Numbered from the stretch's first letter, positions 1 to 6,587 are shown. The stretch is 12,285 bases of DNA from an uncultured Oscillospiraceae bacterium (GCA_910588625.1 CAJUQN010000080.1:1-12285); one strand, 5' to 3'. Notes: generated by a model not told the origin, from the letters alone. A program made the numbers and translations.

Positions 1-48
1 ACTGGAAAGTATCCTCTCAGTGTCCCACCACCCATATCCAACAGATAA

Positions 49-651
49 CTTTTTCTCCCCCTTTTTGTGTACATTGTAACTGCAATCATTGCCAGAATCC
101 CGCCCCTGTCAACGGTTCCAGACACATATTACGAGGACATGGAACCGGCTAAAGAAAATGTTGCGAAGGGCAATATTTTTAAGACAGCTTGGCTTACCGG
201 CGTGGAAGTTGCAGAGAAAGCCCCCAATCCTTTCCTTGCCATGTGGAACACCGGCTCCAATTCTCTGATGATGGTTGCCGCTACTCACGTCAGTGCGGTT
301 TCAATGTGGGTCGTCCCAGCTTTGGTCAATAAATACACCCCGATTTTCACCCTGCTAGGATACCTTTTCCTGCCGATTATCAAACTGTTTGGTATTCCCA
401 ATGCGGTAGGACTCTCCTTTGTAAACCCAATTTCCGCCTCACTTGGGTTGGGTGCCATGGATCTGGCTCCTGCGGCAAAGTTCTTTGCTGCCTGTTTTGC
501 TGCGCCTCTCGTGATTTTCTTTGGCGCATTCCTGGCCTCCCTCTACTCCACAAAAGTGCCAGTGAAATTTCTGCACGTTCTTGCTGTCTGGTTTGAACGA
601 GCCATTCTGACAGTCTTGATTCTTAGCATTATCTGCAAATTTAAGTTTTAA
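49..651 (+). pseudogene. 5'-truncated Gate-domain (nucleoside recognition) membrane protein
   Basis: The frame is open from 49, just after a TAA at 46-48, to a TAA at 649-651. The only early start is a GTG at 67 with no ribosome site, and none of the three forward frames upstream of it encodes anything membrane-like, so I read this as the C-terminal part of a longer gene whose 5' part is lost. The protein has at least three hydrophobic segments, an IARIPPLS-PDTYY stretch near the beginning, and NTGSNSL and FVNPISASLG loops of the kind seen in Gate/YjiH-like nucleoside-recognition membrane proteins. Substrate is unknown. It is followed 39 bases later by a DUF554 gene that is also broken. Base composition is clearly more AT-rich than the genes to the right. 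Family assignment is from memory of the motif style, so moderate at best; an alternative is a very short intact protein starting at GTG 67. Confidence 0.5.
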
Positions 652-690
652 GGCGCATCTGCTTTACGTTGGATGATAAGGAGGAGGCTA

Positions 691-936
691 ATGCCAGTTG
701 GTGCAATTGTCGATGCGCTTGCCGTTATTTTGGGCGGCTGTTTGGGGACAAAACTTGGCTCATCATTTTCAGAGAGTTTCAAAGAAAACTTGAATACGAT
801 TTTCGGCCTTTGTTCCATGGCAATGGGAATCAGCAGTATAGTGCTTATGGTGAATCTTCCCGCAGTTATCTTTTCAGTCATACTTGGAACAGCTGTTGGA
901 TTGTTGTTAAAACTAGGGACTGTTCACATAAGTTGA
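691..936 (+). pseudogene. 3'-truncated DUF554 family membrane protein
   Basis: The start is ATG 691, preceded by a strong AAGGAGG at 679-685; an upstream in-frame ATG at 673 lies before that site and is not used. The 81 residues begin MPVGAIVDALAVILGG, continue with FGLCSMAMGISSIVLM and end in a second hydrophobic stretch (FSVILGTAVGLLLKLG). This is the N-terminal third of DUF554 (YdfK-like) membrane proteins, which normally run to roughly 230 residues. Homology appears to end at about residue 75, and six unrelated residues lead to a TGA at 934-936. The last codons lie in a different sequence that begins GGGACTGTTCACATAAG at 916, so the gene was probably cut by an insertion or deletion. Function of the family is not established. 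It sits directly behind the truncated Gate-domain gene and may have been its operon partner. Confidence 0.7.
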
Positions 937-1000
937 GTTGTGATATAATCAAAGAAGGAGAAATATTCGTTGGAAGAAAGTTTTTTCAAATCCCGGTGAA
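914..1000. other. Junction segment, possible insertion-sequence end remnant
   Basis: The DUF554 reading frame loses its family-like sequence at about 914-918, where GGGACTGTTCACATAAG begins. Within the next 45 bases there is a TATAAT (944-949) and an AAGGAG (955-960), followed only by a nine-codon open stretch from a TTG. An inverted-repeat-like end, then a weak promoter, then a ribosome site is the usual layout of the left end of an IS256-type element, but no transposase and no matching right end are visible. This reading is inference. Confidence 0.25.
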
Positions 1001-1007
1001 AACCCCC

Positions 1008-1038
1008 TTGACTCTCCCGTTACGTCATGGGTTACAGT
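1008..1038 (+). promoter_or_regulatory. MerR-type promoter/operator with 19-bp spacer
   Basis: A -35 TTGACT (1008-1013) and a -10 TACAGT (1033-1038) are separated by exactly 19 bp. The spacer CTCCCGTTACGTCATGGGT contains an imperfect dyad with CCC and GGG arms. The over-long spacer with an internal dyad is the hallmark of promoters activated by MerR-family proteins, and it lies 20 bp upstream of a MerR-family gene, so autoregulation is likely. Confidence 0.8.
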
Positions 1039-1058
1039 TTCTTTCGGAGGTGAGCAAG

Positions 1059-1793
1059 ATGAGGTTATCGGTCAGCGAAGCGGCAAAGCGGGCGGGCGTC
1101 AGTGTGCGGACACTGCGCTGGTACGATGAGATCGGGCTGCTGAAACCGTCGGAGACCACCCAGGCCGGGTACCGGTTTTACGACGACTCGGCCATGGCGT
1201 CTTTGCAGCAGATCCTGTTTTATCGTGAGCTGGGCATACCGCTGGAGCAGATCGGACGTATCCTGTCCGCCCCCGACAACGACCGTACCGAGGCCCTGCA
1301 AAAGCACCGAACCCTGCTGTTGATGAAACGGCAGAGGCTGGACGATATGCTGCGGCTGGTTGATGAGACGATAGGAGGTATCGCAATGTATAACGAGAGA
1401 CCCAGGCCCACCCAGGCGGACTGGGAAGCCGTAAAAGAGCAATACGCCCAAGAGGCGGCGGAGCGCTGGGGCAATACCGAGGCGTTCCTGGAGAGCCGGG
1501 AGAAGCACAAGGACTACACCCCCGAGAAGGAGGCGCAGATTCTGGCTGAACAGGAGGAGATTTTCACCGCCTTCGGCAAATGTGCCGACCCTGAGGGACC
1601 GGAGGGCCAGGCCCTGGTGAAACGCTGGCAGGCCCACATCACCCAGTACCACTACAGCTGTACCGACGGCATCCTGGCCTGTTTGGGGCAGATGTACGTC
1701 AACGACCCCAAATTCAAGGAAAACCTGGACAAGTACGGCTCCGGCACCGCCCAGAAGATGAGCGACGCCATCGCCGCGTACTGCAAAAAGTGA
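1059..1793 (+). CDS. MerR family regulator with TipAS drug-binding domain (TipAL-like)
   Basis: This 244-residue protein starts at ATG 1059 with GGAGGTGA at 1046-1053. Residues 4-70 form the MerR winged helix (SVSEAAKRAGVSVRTLRWYDEIGLL), residues 75-108 a dimerising helix, and residues 112-244 a TipAS-type domain with W137G, HYSCT and QMYVNDPKF motifs. The order and length match TipAL (about 253 residues), which senses thiopeptides such as thiostrepton and activates its own promoter. Cysteines 201 and 208 are seven residues apart, like the Cys207/Cys214 pair I recall for TipAL, where Cys214 bonds covalently to the drug; this alignment is from memory. The open frame extends upstream to 669 but that part overlaps the DUF554 remnant in another frame and the promoter, so it is not coding. 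Likely autoregulated through the 19-bp-spacer promoter. Confidence 0.9.
   Translation: MRLSVSEAAKRAGVSVRTLRWYDEIGLLKPSETTQAGYRFYDDSAMASLQQILFYRELGIPLEQIGRILSAPDNDRTEALQKHRTLLLMKRQRLDDMLRLVDETIGGIAMYNERPRPTQADWEAVKEQYAQEAAERWGNTEAFLESREKHKDYTPEKEAQILAEQEEIFTAFGKCADPEGPEGQALVKRWQAHITQYHYSCTDGILACLGQMYVNDPKFKENLDKYGSGTAQKMSDAIAAYCKK
1386..1793 (+). CDS. Internal in-frame start: stand-alone TipAS-like domain
   Basis: Codon 110 of the regulator is an ATG (1386-1388) preceded by AGGAGG at 1373-1378 with a 7-nt gap, which is as good a ribosome site as the one at the full-length start. Initiation here would yield a 135-residue protein holding only the drug-binding domain. In Streptomyces tipA an independent in-frame start at about the same codon makes TipAS, which sequesters thiopeptide antibiotics. 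The ribosome site is seen directly; that it is used is inference. Confidence 0.6.
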   Translation: MYNERPRPTQADWEAVKEQYAQEAAERWGNTEAFLESREKHKDYTPEKEAQILAEQEEIFTAFGKCADPEGPEGQALVKRWQAHITQYHYSCTDGILACLGQMYVNDPKFKENLDKYGSGTAQKMSDAIAAYCKK

Positions 1794-1795
1794 GC

Positions 1796-1833
1796 GGGAG
1801 GGGCGGTCCGCAGACGCGGTCCGCCCCTCTCCC
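1796..1833 (+). terminator. GC-rich hairpin after the TipAL-like gene
   Basis: Immediately after the stop codon, GGGAGGGGCGG-T-CCGC pairs with GCGG-T-CCGCCCCTCTCCC around an AGAC loop, about 15 bp with one T-T mismatch and one G-T pair. There is no T-run on the plus strand side (AGAAAAAAGA follows), so it may be a weak or factor-assisted terminator or a 3'-end stabiliser. Confidence 0.5.
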
Positions 1834-1874
1834 GGCTCCCAGAAAAAAGATTCGTCAAATTCCTCAAATAACCG

Positions 1875-1903
1875 TTGCCAAACGGCGGGGTATATTGTAT
1901 AAT
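1875..1903 (+). promoter_or_regulatory. Sigma-A type promoter of the EF-G-like gene
   Basis: TTGCCA (1875-1880), a 17-bp spacer and a perfect TATAAT (1898-1903), 67 bp upstream of the start codon. The normal 17-bp spacing means this promoter is not of the MerR-activated type next door. Confidence 0.7.
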
Positions 1904-1969
1904 TGTTTTCAGTGACGCTTTGGCCGCCTCGTCGGGCCGGGCACTAAACGTTAAGGAGTGGAAACAACT

Positions 1970-4039
1970 ATGAGCTATTCTCCCACCAATATCCGCAATA
2001 TCTGCCTGCTGGGCCACGGCGGCAACGGCAAGACCACCTTGGTCGAGAGCTTTCTGCGCATGACCGGTGTCATCGACCGTCTGGGCAAGACCACCGACGG
2101 CAACACCGTTTGCGATTACGATCCCGAGGAGATCAAGCGCCAGATCTCCATTTCCGCCGCCGTAGCTCCCGTGGAGTACAACGGCTGCAAAATCAACGTG
2201 CTGGACGCCCCCGGCAACTTCGACTTCGCCGGTGAAGTGGCTGAGTGCCTGTCCGTGGCCGACGCGGGCGTGCTGGTGTGCGCCGCCAAGGGCGGTATGT
2301 CCGTGGGCACCGAGCGGGGCTGGCAGCTGCTGGAGGACCGCAAGCTGCCCCGCATTGTCTACATCTCCAAGATGGACGAAGACAACATTGACTTCAACGC
2401 CGCCTTTGACGCACTGCGCGAGCGCTTCGGCAAAAGCGTAGCTCCCCTGGTGGTCCCCATCTGGGACGCCAACAAGAAGGTCACCGGTGTGGTGGACGTG
2501 CTCCATAAGCGCGCCTTCGAGCCCGCAGGCAACAAGCGCAAGGAGATCCCCATCCCCGAGGACAAGGTGTCCGTCATCGAGGAGATCTACGGCCAGCTGA
2601 TGGAGTCCGTGGCCGAGACCAGCGAGGAGTTCATGGAGAAGTTCTTCGGCGGCGAGGAGTTTACCTATGCCGAGATCATGCAGGGCCTGCGGGCCGGCGT
2701 GCGGGACTGCTCCCTGGTCCCCGTGGTGTGCGGCTCCTCCTTCACCGGTCTTGGCACCTTGATGCTGCTGGACCTGATCGTGGACCTGCTGCCCAACCCC
2801 CTGGAGGGCATCCCTGCCTCCGCCACCGACAAGGACGGTGAGCATGAGGACTTCATCGTCTCCCATGGTGCGGTCCCCGCCGCGTTCGTGTTCAAGACCG
2901 TGGCCGACCAGTACGGCAAGTTCTCCTTCATCAAGGTCATCTCCGGTGATTTGACCTCCGATATGACCCTGGTCAACGCCACCACCGGCGCCAATGAAAA
3001 GCTGGGCCGCCTGTATATTATGAAGGGCAAAAAGAGCGAGGAGGTCAAGGAGCTGGGATGCGGCGACATCGGCGCCATCGGCAAGATGGACCGGCTCAAG
3101 ACCGGCGACACCCTGTGCGACACCCGGAAGTTCGTCAAGCTGGACCCCATTCCCTTTGCCGAGCCCAACTTCTCCAAGGCCATCGCCCCCAAGACCCGCG
3201 GCCAGGAGGACAAGATCGCCGCCGGCCTGGGCCGCCTCAACGAGGAGGACCCCACTTTCACCGTGGTGAACAACGCCGAGACCCACCAGATGGTGGTCAC
3301 CACCGCCGGCGACATCCAGATGGACGTGCTGGTCAGCAAGCTGAAGAGCCGCTTCAACGTGGACGCGGAGCTGTCCGAGCCGCGGGTCGCGTACCGTGAG
3401 AAGATCCGCAAGAGCGTTTCCAAGCAGGGCCGCCACAAGAAGCAGACTGGCGGCTCCGGCCAGTTCGGCGACGTGTGGATTCGCTTCGAGCCCTGCGACA
3501 GCGAGACCATGGAGTTTGCCGAGGAGGTCGTGGGCGGCGCGGTGCCCAAGAACTTCTTCCCCGCCGTGGAAAAGGGCCTGCGCGAAGCCTGCGTGCACGG
3601 CGTGCTGGCGGGCTATCCCATGGTCAATTTGAAGGCCACGCTGTATGATGGCAGCTACCACCCTGTTGACTCCTCTGAAATCGCCTTCAAGACCGCCGCA
3701 CAGCTGGCGTACAAGGCTGCTCTGCCCGAGGCATCCCCCGTGCTGCTGGAGCCGGTGGGCGAGCTGAAGGTTACCATCCCCGACAGCAACATGGGCGATG
3801 TCATGGGCGACATTACCAAGCGCCGGGGCCGCGTGATGGGCATGAACTCCGCCGGCAACGGCTACCAGACGCTGGACGCCGAGGTACCCATGGCCGAGAT
3901 GATGACCTACGCCATCGACCTGCGGGCCATGACCCAGTCCCGCGGCTCCTTCACCCTGCACTTCGTGCGGTACGAGGAGTGCCCGGGTCCTGCTCAGGAG
4001 AAGGCCATCGCCGCCGCCAAGGCTATGGCTGAGGAATAA
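1970..4039 (+). CDS. EF-G-like ribosomal GTPase paralogue
   Basis: 689 residues, EF-G length. The start is ATG 1970, 11 nt after AAGGAG (1953-1958); a GTG at 1958 overlaps that site. Domain order is GTPase domain (about 1-270), domain II, domain III, domain IV beginning near RHKKQTGGSGQFGDVW and containing YDGSYHPVDSSEIAFK, then domain V ending in FTLHFVRYEECP. The P-loop is GHGGNGKTT (15-23). The switch II motif is DAPGN (79-83) where EF-G has DTPGH, so the catalytic histidine is Asn83. Switch I reads KRQISIS instead of RGITI, and the NKXD motif is SKMD (133-136). These differences mark it as a member of the EF-G-like paralogue group rather than the housekeeping FusA, which would be encoded in the rpsL-rpsG-fusA-tufA cluster. 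Role unknown: translation under stress, ribosome recycling or ribosome protection are possible. It has its own promoter and terminator and is monocistronic. Confidence 0.92.
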   Translation: MSYSPTNIRNICLLGHGGNGKTTLVESFLRMTGVIDRLGKTTDGNTVCDYDPEEIKRQISISAAVAPVEYNGCKINVLDAPGNFDFAGEVAECLSVADAGVLVCAAKGGMSVGTERGWQLLEDRKLPRIVYISKMDEDNIDFNAAFDALRERFGKSVAPLVVPIWDANKKVTGVVDVLHKRAFEPAGNKRKEIPIPEDKVSVIEEIYGQLMESVAETSEEFMEKFFGGEEFTYAEIMQGLRAGVRDCSLVPVVCGSSFTGLGTLMLLDLIVDLLPNPLEGIPASATDKDGEHEDFIVSHGAVPAAFVFKTVADQYGKFSFIKVISGDLTSDMTLVNATTGANEKLGRLYIMKGKKSEEVKELGCGDIGAIGKMDRLKTGDTLCDTRKFVKLDPIPFAEPNFSKAIAPKTRGQEDKIAAGLGRLNEEDPTFTVVNNAETHQMVVTTAGDIQMDVLVSKLKSRFNVDAELSEPRVAYREKIRKSVSKQGRHKKQTGGSGQFGDVWIRFEPCDSETMEFAEEVVGGAVPKNFFPAVEKGLREACVHGVLAGYPMVNLKATLYDGSYHPVDSSEIAFKTAAQLAYKAALPEASPVLLEPVGELKVTIPDSNMGDVMGDITKRRGRVMGMNSAGNGYQTLDAEVPMAEMMTYAIDLRAMTQSRGSFTLHFVRYEECPGPAQEKAIAAAKAMAEE

Positions 4040-4052
4040 TTCAAACGTGGAC

Positions 4053-4087
4053 AAAGGGGGGCGCTTCCTGTGGAGCGTCCCCTTTTT
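4053..4087 (+). terminator. Intrinsic terminator of the EF-G-like gene
   Basis: AAAGGGGGGCGCT pairs with AGCGTCCCCTTT around a TCCTGTGG loop, with a T-run at 4083-4087. It begins 14 bases after the stop codon. Confidence 0.85.
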
Positions 4088-4149
4088 CGTGGAAATTTTG
4101 GGGAATTGGTTATTTTTATCCATGACGCTCCGATAAATCATATAGGGCG

Positions 4150-4196
4150 GCAATGGACTGCGCCTAATCTGTAATAAGGTCTGCAAGGGACTGCGC
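4150..4196 (+). repeat. Two 14-bp direct repeats upstream of the 292-residue gene
   Basis: GCAATGGACTGCGC (4150-4163) and GCAAGGGACTGCGC (4183-4196) differ at one base and are 33 bp apart, about three helical turns. They end 24 bp before the start codon at 4221. They could be operator half-sites or a chance duplication. I see no convincing -35/-10 pair in this leader. Confidence 0.45.
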
Positions 4197-4220
4197 TTGA
4201 CCCAAGGAAAGGTGATATAA

Positions 4221-5099
4221 ATGGATGTATCAGGTTCTCGCGTAGAGTACATACCCGGCCAGGGCTACTTTGGGTATCTTCCAGGCTCGGACAAACCCGC
4301 GATGCGCTGGGGCAGTGAATTCTGGGCCATGATGGAGGAGAAAGCAGCGCAAAATGCCGCCAATAAAGTTGAGACTCCTGTTTTACCCAATGGCCCCGGA
4401 CGGTACGACCCTGTGGCGCTGGAGACCTTTGAGCGCAGGCAGCTGACCGATCAGGAACTGTCCGCGCTGGCCGCTGAGCTGGCAGAAAAATATGATCCCA
4501 GCAACATGACGCGGGAGGAAATGGACTCCTTCATGGAGGATCTGGTGGCGGAGGGCCTCTTGAGCCAGGATGAGCTGGGCTTGCTGGGCTACCACGGCTT
4601 TACCGCCTTGTGGAGTCCGTTTAACGGAGGCGGTATGATGGGTTGTGAGACGTGGGATACAAGCAATCCTGAGTGGAATACCTACTTCAGCCGCTATGGA
4701 TATGCGAGTTCCCTCCAGGAGTGTAATGGAGACGCGCTGGCCTATACAAAGCTGATGAGTTTCTTTAAAAATCCATCCGGGTCTGACGCGTTTGTGAAGT
4801 ATGCGCAGACGCAGCGCGGCGGTTATGCAATCATGGCAAATATTTTGGAGGCCACGCAGCGCAAGCGCTTGGCTTTGGGACTGGGCGGAGAAAACGGCGG
4901 CACCTCAAACGCCTATGCGGGCAGCGGCCTGAACCTGAACAACCCGACTTGGGCAGAGGCAATGACCAGATGGAAAACTGCCTCCAACCCCAGCGATTCC
5001 TTGGACGCGGAAGATGTACGCAACGATATGTATGCCTCGTTGGACAACGTTTTGGAGGCTGCCATGCAGCGCAGGCGTTTGGCTCTGAGCCGGGCCTAA
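4221..5099 (+). CDS. Hypothetical protein with duplicated C-terminal motif
   Basis: 292 residues; ATG 4221 with GGAAAGGTG at 4206-4214. I do not recognise the family. There is no signal peptide or membrane segment. Residues 70-123 are rich in Asp/Glu/Leu and predicted helical (LTDQELSALAAELAEKYD, then NMTREEMDSFMEDL). Residues 130-165 are aromatic-rich (ALWSPF, ETWDTSNPEWNTYF). Two similar segments occur near the end: YAIMANILEATQRKRLAL (202-219) and YASLDNVLEAAMQRRRLAL (271-289), each a basic amphipathic helix following an NxLEA core, separated by a Gly/Asn/Ser-rich linker. This suggests a repeated binding helix. It is flanked by terminators on both sides, so it forms a single-gene unit, with two direct repeats in its leader. 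Confidence 0.8.
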   Translation: MDVSGSRVEYIPGQGYFGYLPGSDKPAMRWGSEFWAMMEEKAAQNAANKVETPVLPNGPGRYDPVALETFERRQLTDQELSALAAELAEKYDPSNMTREEMDSFMEDLVAEGLLSQDELGLLGYHGFTALWSPFNGGGMMGCETWDTSNPEWNTYFSRYGYASSLQECNGDALAYTKLMSFFKNPSGSDAFVKYAQTQRGGYAIMANILEATQRKRLALGLGGENGGTSNAYAGSGLNLNNPTWAEAMTRWKTASNPSDSLDAEDVRNDMYASLDNVLEAAMQRRRLALSRA

Positions 5100-5106
5100 A
5101 CACGAT

Positions 5107-5150
5107 ATAAAACAGCGACCGGAGGATGATCCCTCCGGCCGCTGCTTTAT
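5107..5150 (+). terminator. Long hairpin terminator after the 292-residue gene
   Basis: A 19-bp stem with two A-C mismatches (arms 5107-5125 and 5132-5150) and a six-base loop begins 8 bases after the TAA. The stem ends in TTTAT, and the 5' arm starts with ATAAAA, so it could act on both strands. Confidence 0.75.
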
Positions 5151-5216
5151 ACCAGGTCCCAGCAAAAACGCCCACCGTCGCCGTGCGGAGCCGTGAAGGA
5201 TGCCGCTTGTTCCGTC

Positions 5217-5266
5217 AGCGGTCTAAAAGTTCTTTTTCGGTTCCTTTTTCTTACAAGAAAAAGGAA
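5217..5266 (-). repeat. Palindromic repeat element, copy A (behind spmB)
   Basis: A perfect 12-bp inverted repeat, TTCCTTTTTCTT-AC-AAGAAAAAGGAA (5241-5266), adjoins a conserved tag beginning AGCGGTCTAAAAGTTC (5217-5237). The tag recurs identically over 21 bp at 8595-8615, again beside a hairpin and again just downstream of a minus-strand stop codon. There is no proper T-run, so it is not an ordinary intrinsic terminator. Confidence 0.7.
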
Positions 5267-5271
5267 CGCCC

Positions 5272-5790
5272 CTAAAACAGCAGCCTCACCGCCCAGGACG
5301 CCGCCAGAAACCCGGCGATGTCCGCGCACAGAGCCGCCGGGACGGCGTACCGGGTCTTTCCCACCTTAGCCGCGCCGAAGTACACCGCGATGGTGTAAAA
5401 GGTGGTCTCGGTGGACCCCAGCATCACCGCCGCCGTCCGCCCCACCGGAGAGTCCGGCCCGTAGGTCTCGATGAGCTCCGCCCCCACCCCCAGGGCGGCG
5501 GAGCCGCTCACCGGGCGCACCAACAGCAGGCCGATGGTCTCCGCCGGAATGCCCACCGCCGACAGCAAAGGCCCCACCGCCTCTCCCAGAAGCTCCAGCG
5601 CCCCGGAGGCCCGCAGCATATACACCGCCGTCAGCAGGCCGATGAGGGGCGGCATGATGCGCAGGGATACCTTCAGGCCTTTTTCCGCCCCGTCGGTCAG
5701 CGCACCCCACAGGTCTACCCGTTTGATCAACCCCCACAGCGCCACTGCCAGCATCAGAAAGGGCACCAGCATGGTGAAAATCAGGTCCAT
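5272..5790 (-). CDS. spmB: Spore maturation protein B
   Basis: 172 residues, close to the B. subtilis SpmB length as I recall it. The start is the ATG at 5788-5790, chosen because GGAGGTGAGG lies directly before it; an ATG six codons upstream (5808) precedes that site. The protein is a Gate-domain membrane protein with hydrophobic segments at about 5-22, 45-65, 70-95 and near the C-terminus, and motifs PPLIGLL, LLLVRPVSGSAALG and MLGSTETTFYTIAVYFGA typical of SpmB. With SpmA it is needed for normal dehydration of the spore core and heat resistance; the transported solute is not known. It starts 4 bp after the spmA stop, and its ribosome site lies inside the end of spmA, so the two are translationally coupled. 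B. subtilis has dacB next to this pair; no dacB is seen here. Confidence 0.93.
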   Translation of the reverse strand: MDLIFTMLVPFLMLAVALWGLIKRVDLWGALTDGAEKGLKVSLRIMPPLIGLLTAVYMLRASGALELLGEAVGPLLSAVGIPAETIGLLLVRPVSGSAALGVGAELIETYGPDSPVGRTAAVMLGSTETTFYTIAVYFGAAKVGKTRYAVPAALCADIAGFLAASWAVRLLF

Positions 5791-5794
5791 CTCC

Positions 5795-6370
5795 TCACCT
5801 CCACACATGGGCGAACATCTTCGCCGCCGTGACGCCTACCACCACGGATACAGTGGACGCCAGCCACACCGCCGGGAGGATGTCGAAGGGATTGGCGCTC
5901 CCCGCCGCCGCCCGCAGGCTTGCCACCGTGGTAGGGATCAGCTGGAGCGACGCTGTGTTCATCACCACCAGCATACAAAGTCCATCGGAGGCCACGCCGG
6001 GGGTGTGTTCCGCCATGAGGCGGGATGCCTCCAGCCCAAGGGGCGTGGCGGCGTTGCCCAGCCCAAGCAGGTTGGCGGACAGGTTGGCGCTCACCGCGTC
6101 CATCACCTTCTTGTCACCGGCAAAGTCCGGGTACAGCCGCTTAATAATCGGCCGCAGCAGCTTGGACAGCCCCCGGGCGATGCCCGAGCGCTCCATCGCC
6201 TCCATAACCCCCATCCACAGGCACAGCACACCCATCATGGAAAGGCATAGCTCCACCCCGGCGGCAGCGCCGTCCAGAGCCCCTTTGGCCACCTCCGGGC
6301 CCTTTCCCGTGACCAAACCACACAGGATCGCCGCGCCCACCATTGTCGTCCAAATCAATGACATCGCCAT
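5795..6370 (-). CDS. spmA: Spore maturation protein A
   Basis: 191 residues, similar to B. subtilis SpmA in length. Start ATG 6368-6370 follows AAAGGGGG; a second ATG two codons later (6364) is also possible. Motifs include MMGVLCLWMGVMEAMERSG, the SANLSANLLGLGNAATPLG core of the nucleoside-recognition (Gate) fold, and LVVMNTASLQLIPTT. There are four to five hydrophobic segments, so it is a membrane protein, expected in the forespore or mother-cell membranes. It works with SpmB in spore core dehydration. It is first gene of the spmA-spmB operon and divergent from the abrB-like gene 217 bp away. A sporulation promoter is expected but I could not assign one with confidence. Confidence 0.94.
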   Translation of the reverse strand: MAMSLIWTTMVGAAILCGLVTGKGPEVAKGALDGAAAGVELCLSMMGVLCLWMGVMEAMERSGIARGLSKLLRPIIKRLYPDFAGDKKVMDAVSANLSANLLGLGNAATPLGLEASRLMAEHTPGVASDGLCMLVVMNTASLQLIPTTVASLRAAAGSANPFDILPAVWLASTVSVVVGVTAAKMFAHVWR

Positions 6371-6501
6371 ATATCGGTTTCCCCCTTTGCTCGTCCCCCC
6401 ATATATACGATAAAGTACCGAAAATCATGTCCCTGCCGGGGCACGGCGTGGTATCTTTCGACAGGAATCCCAATAATTACGCTTTTTCCCCAAATTTTTG
6501 A

Positions 6502-6529
6502 TTGACAAAATTATACGTTATGTTATAAT
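6502..6529 (+). promoter_or_regulatory. Sigma-A promoter of the abrB-like gene
   Basis: Perfect TTGACA (6502-6507), 16-bp spacer, perfect TATAAT (6524-6529). The surrounding DNA is AT-rich, as AbrB-type regulators prefer, so autorepression is plausible. The ribosome site AGGAGG (6573-6578) is 9 bases before the start codon. Confidence 0.9.
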
Positions 6530-6587
6530 GAAGAAGTAGCATCGAGTTGCAAAAAATTCATCACAAGGCGCAAGGAGGATTTCGAAA

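Noticed and set aside
669..1058. N-terminal extension of the TipAL-like frame
   Set aside because: It overlaps the DUF554 remnant in another frame and the MerR-type promoter, and the homologous protein begins at the ATG at 1059 with a good ribosome site.
1652..4252. 866-codon open frame on the minus strand opposite the EF-G-like gene
   Set aside because: Its product is a monotonous Gly/His/Leu/Val/Asp/Gln mixture typical of the antisense of GC-rich codons, with no motif and no fitting ribosome site, while the plus strand encodes a clear five-domain GTPase.
6375..6440. Sigma-E-type promoter before spmA (CATGATT with CGTATATAT about 14 bp downstream, minus strand)
   Set aside because: The match to the -10 consensus is weak and its register is ambiguous, so I only note that a sporulation promoter is expected here.
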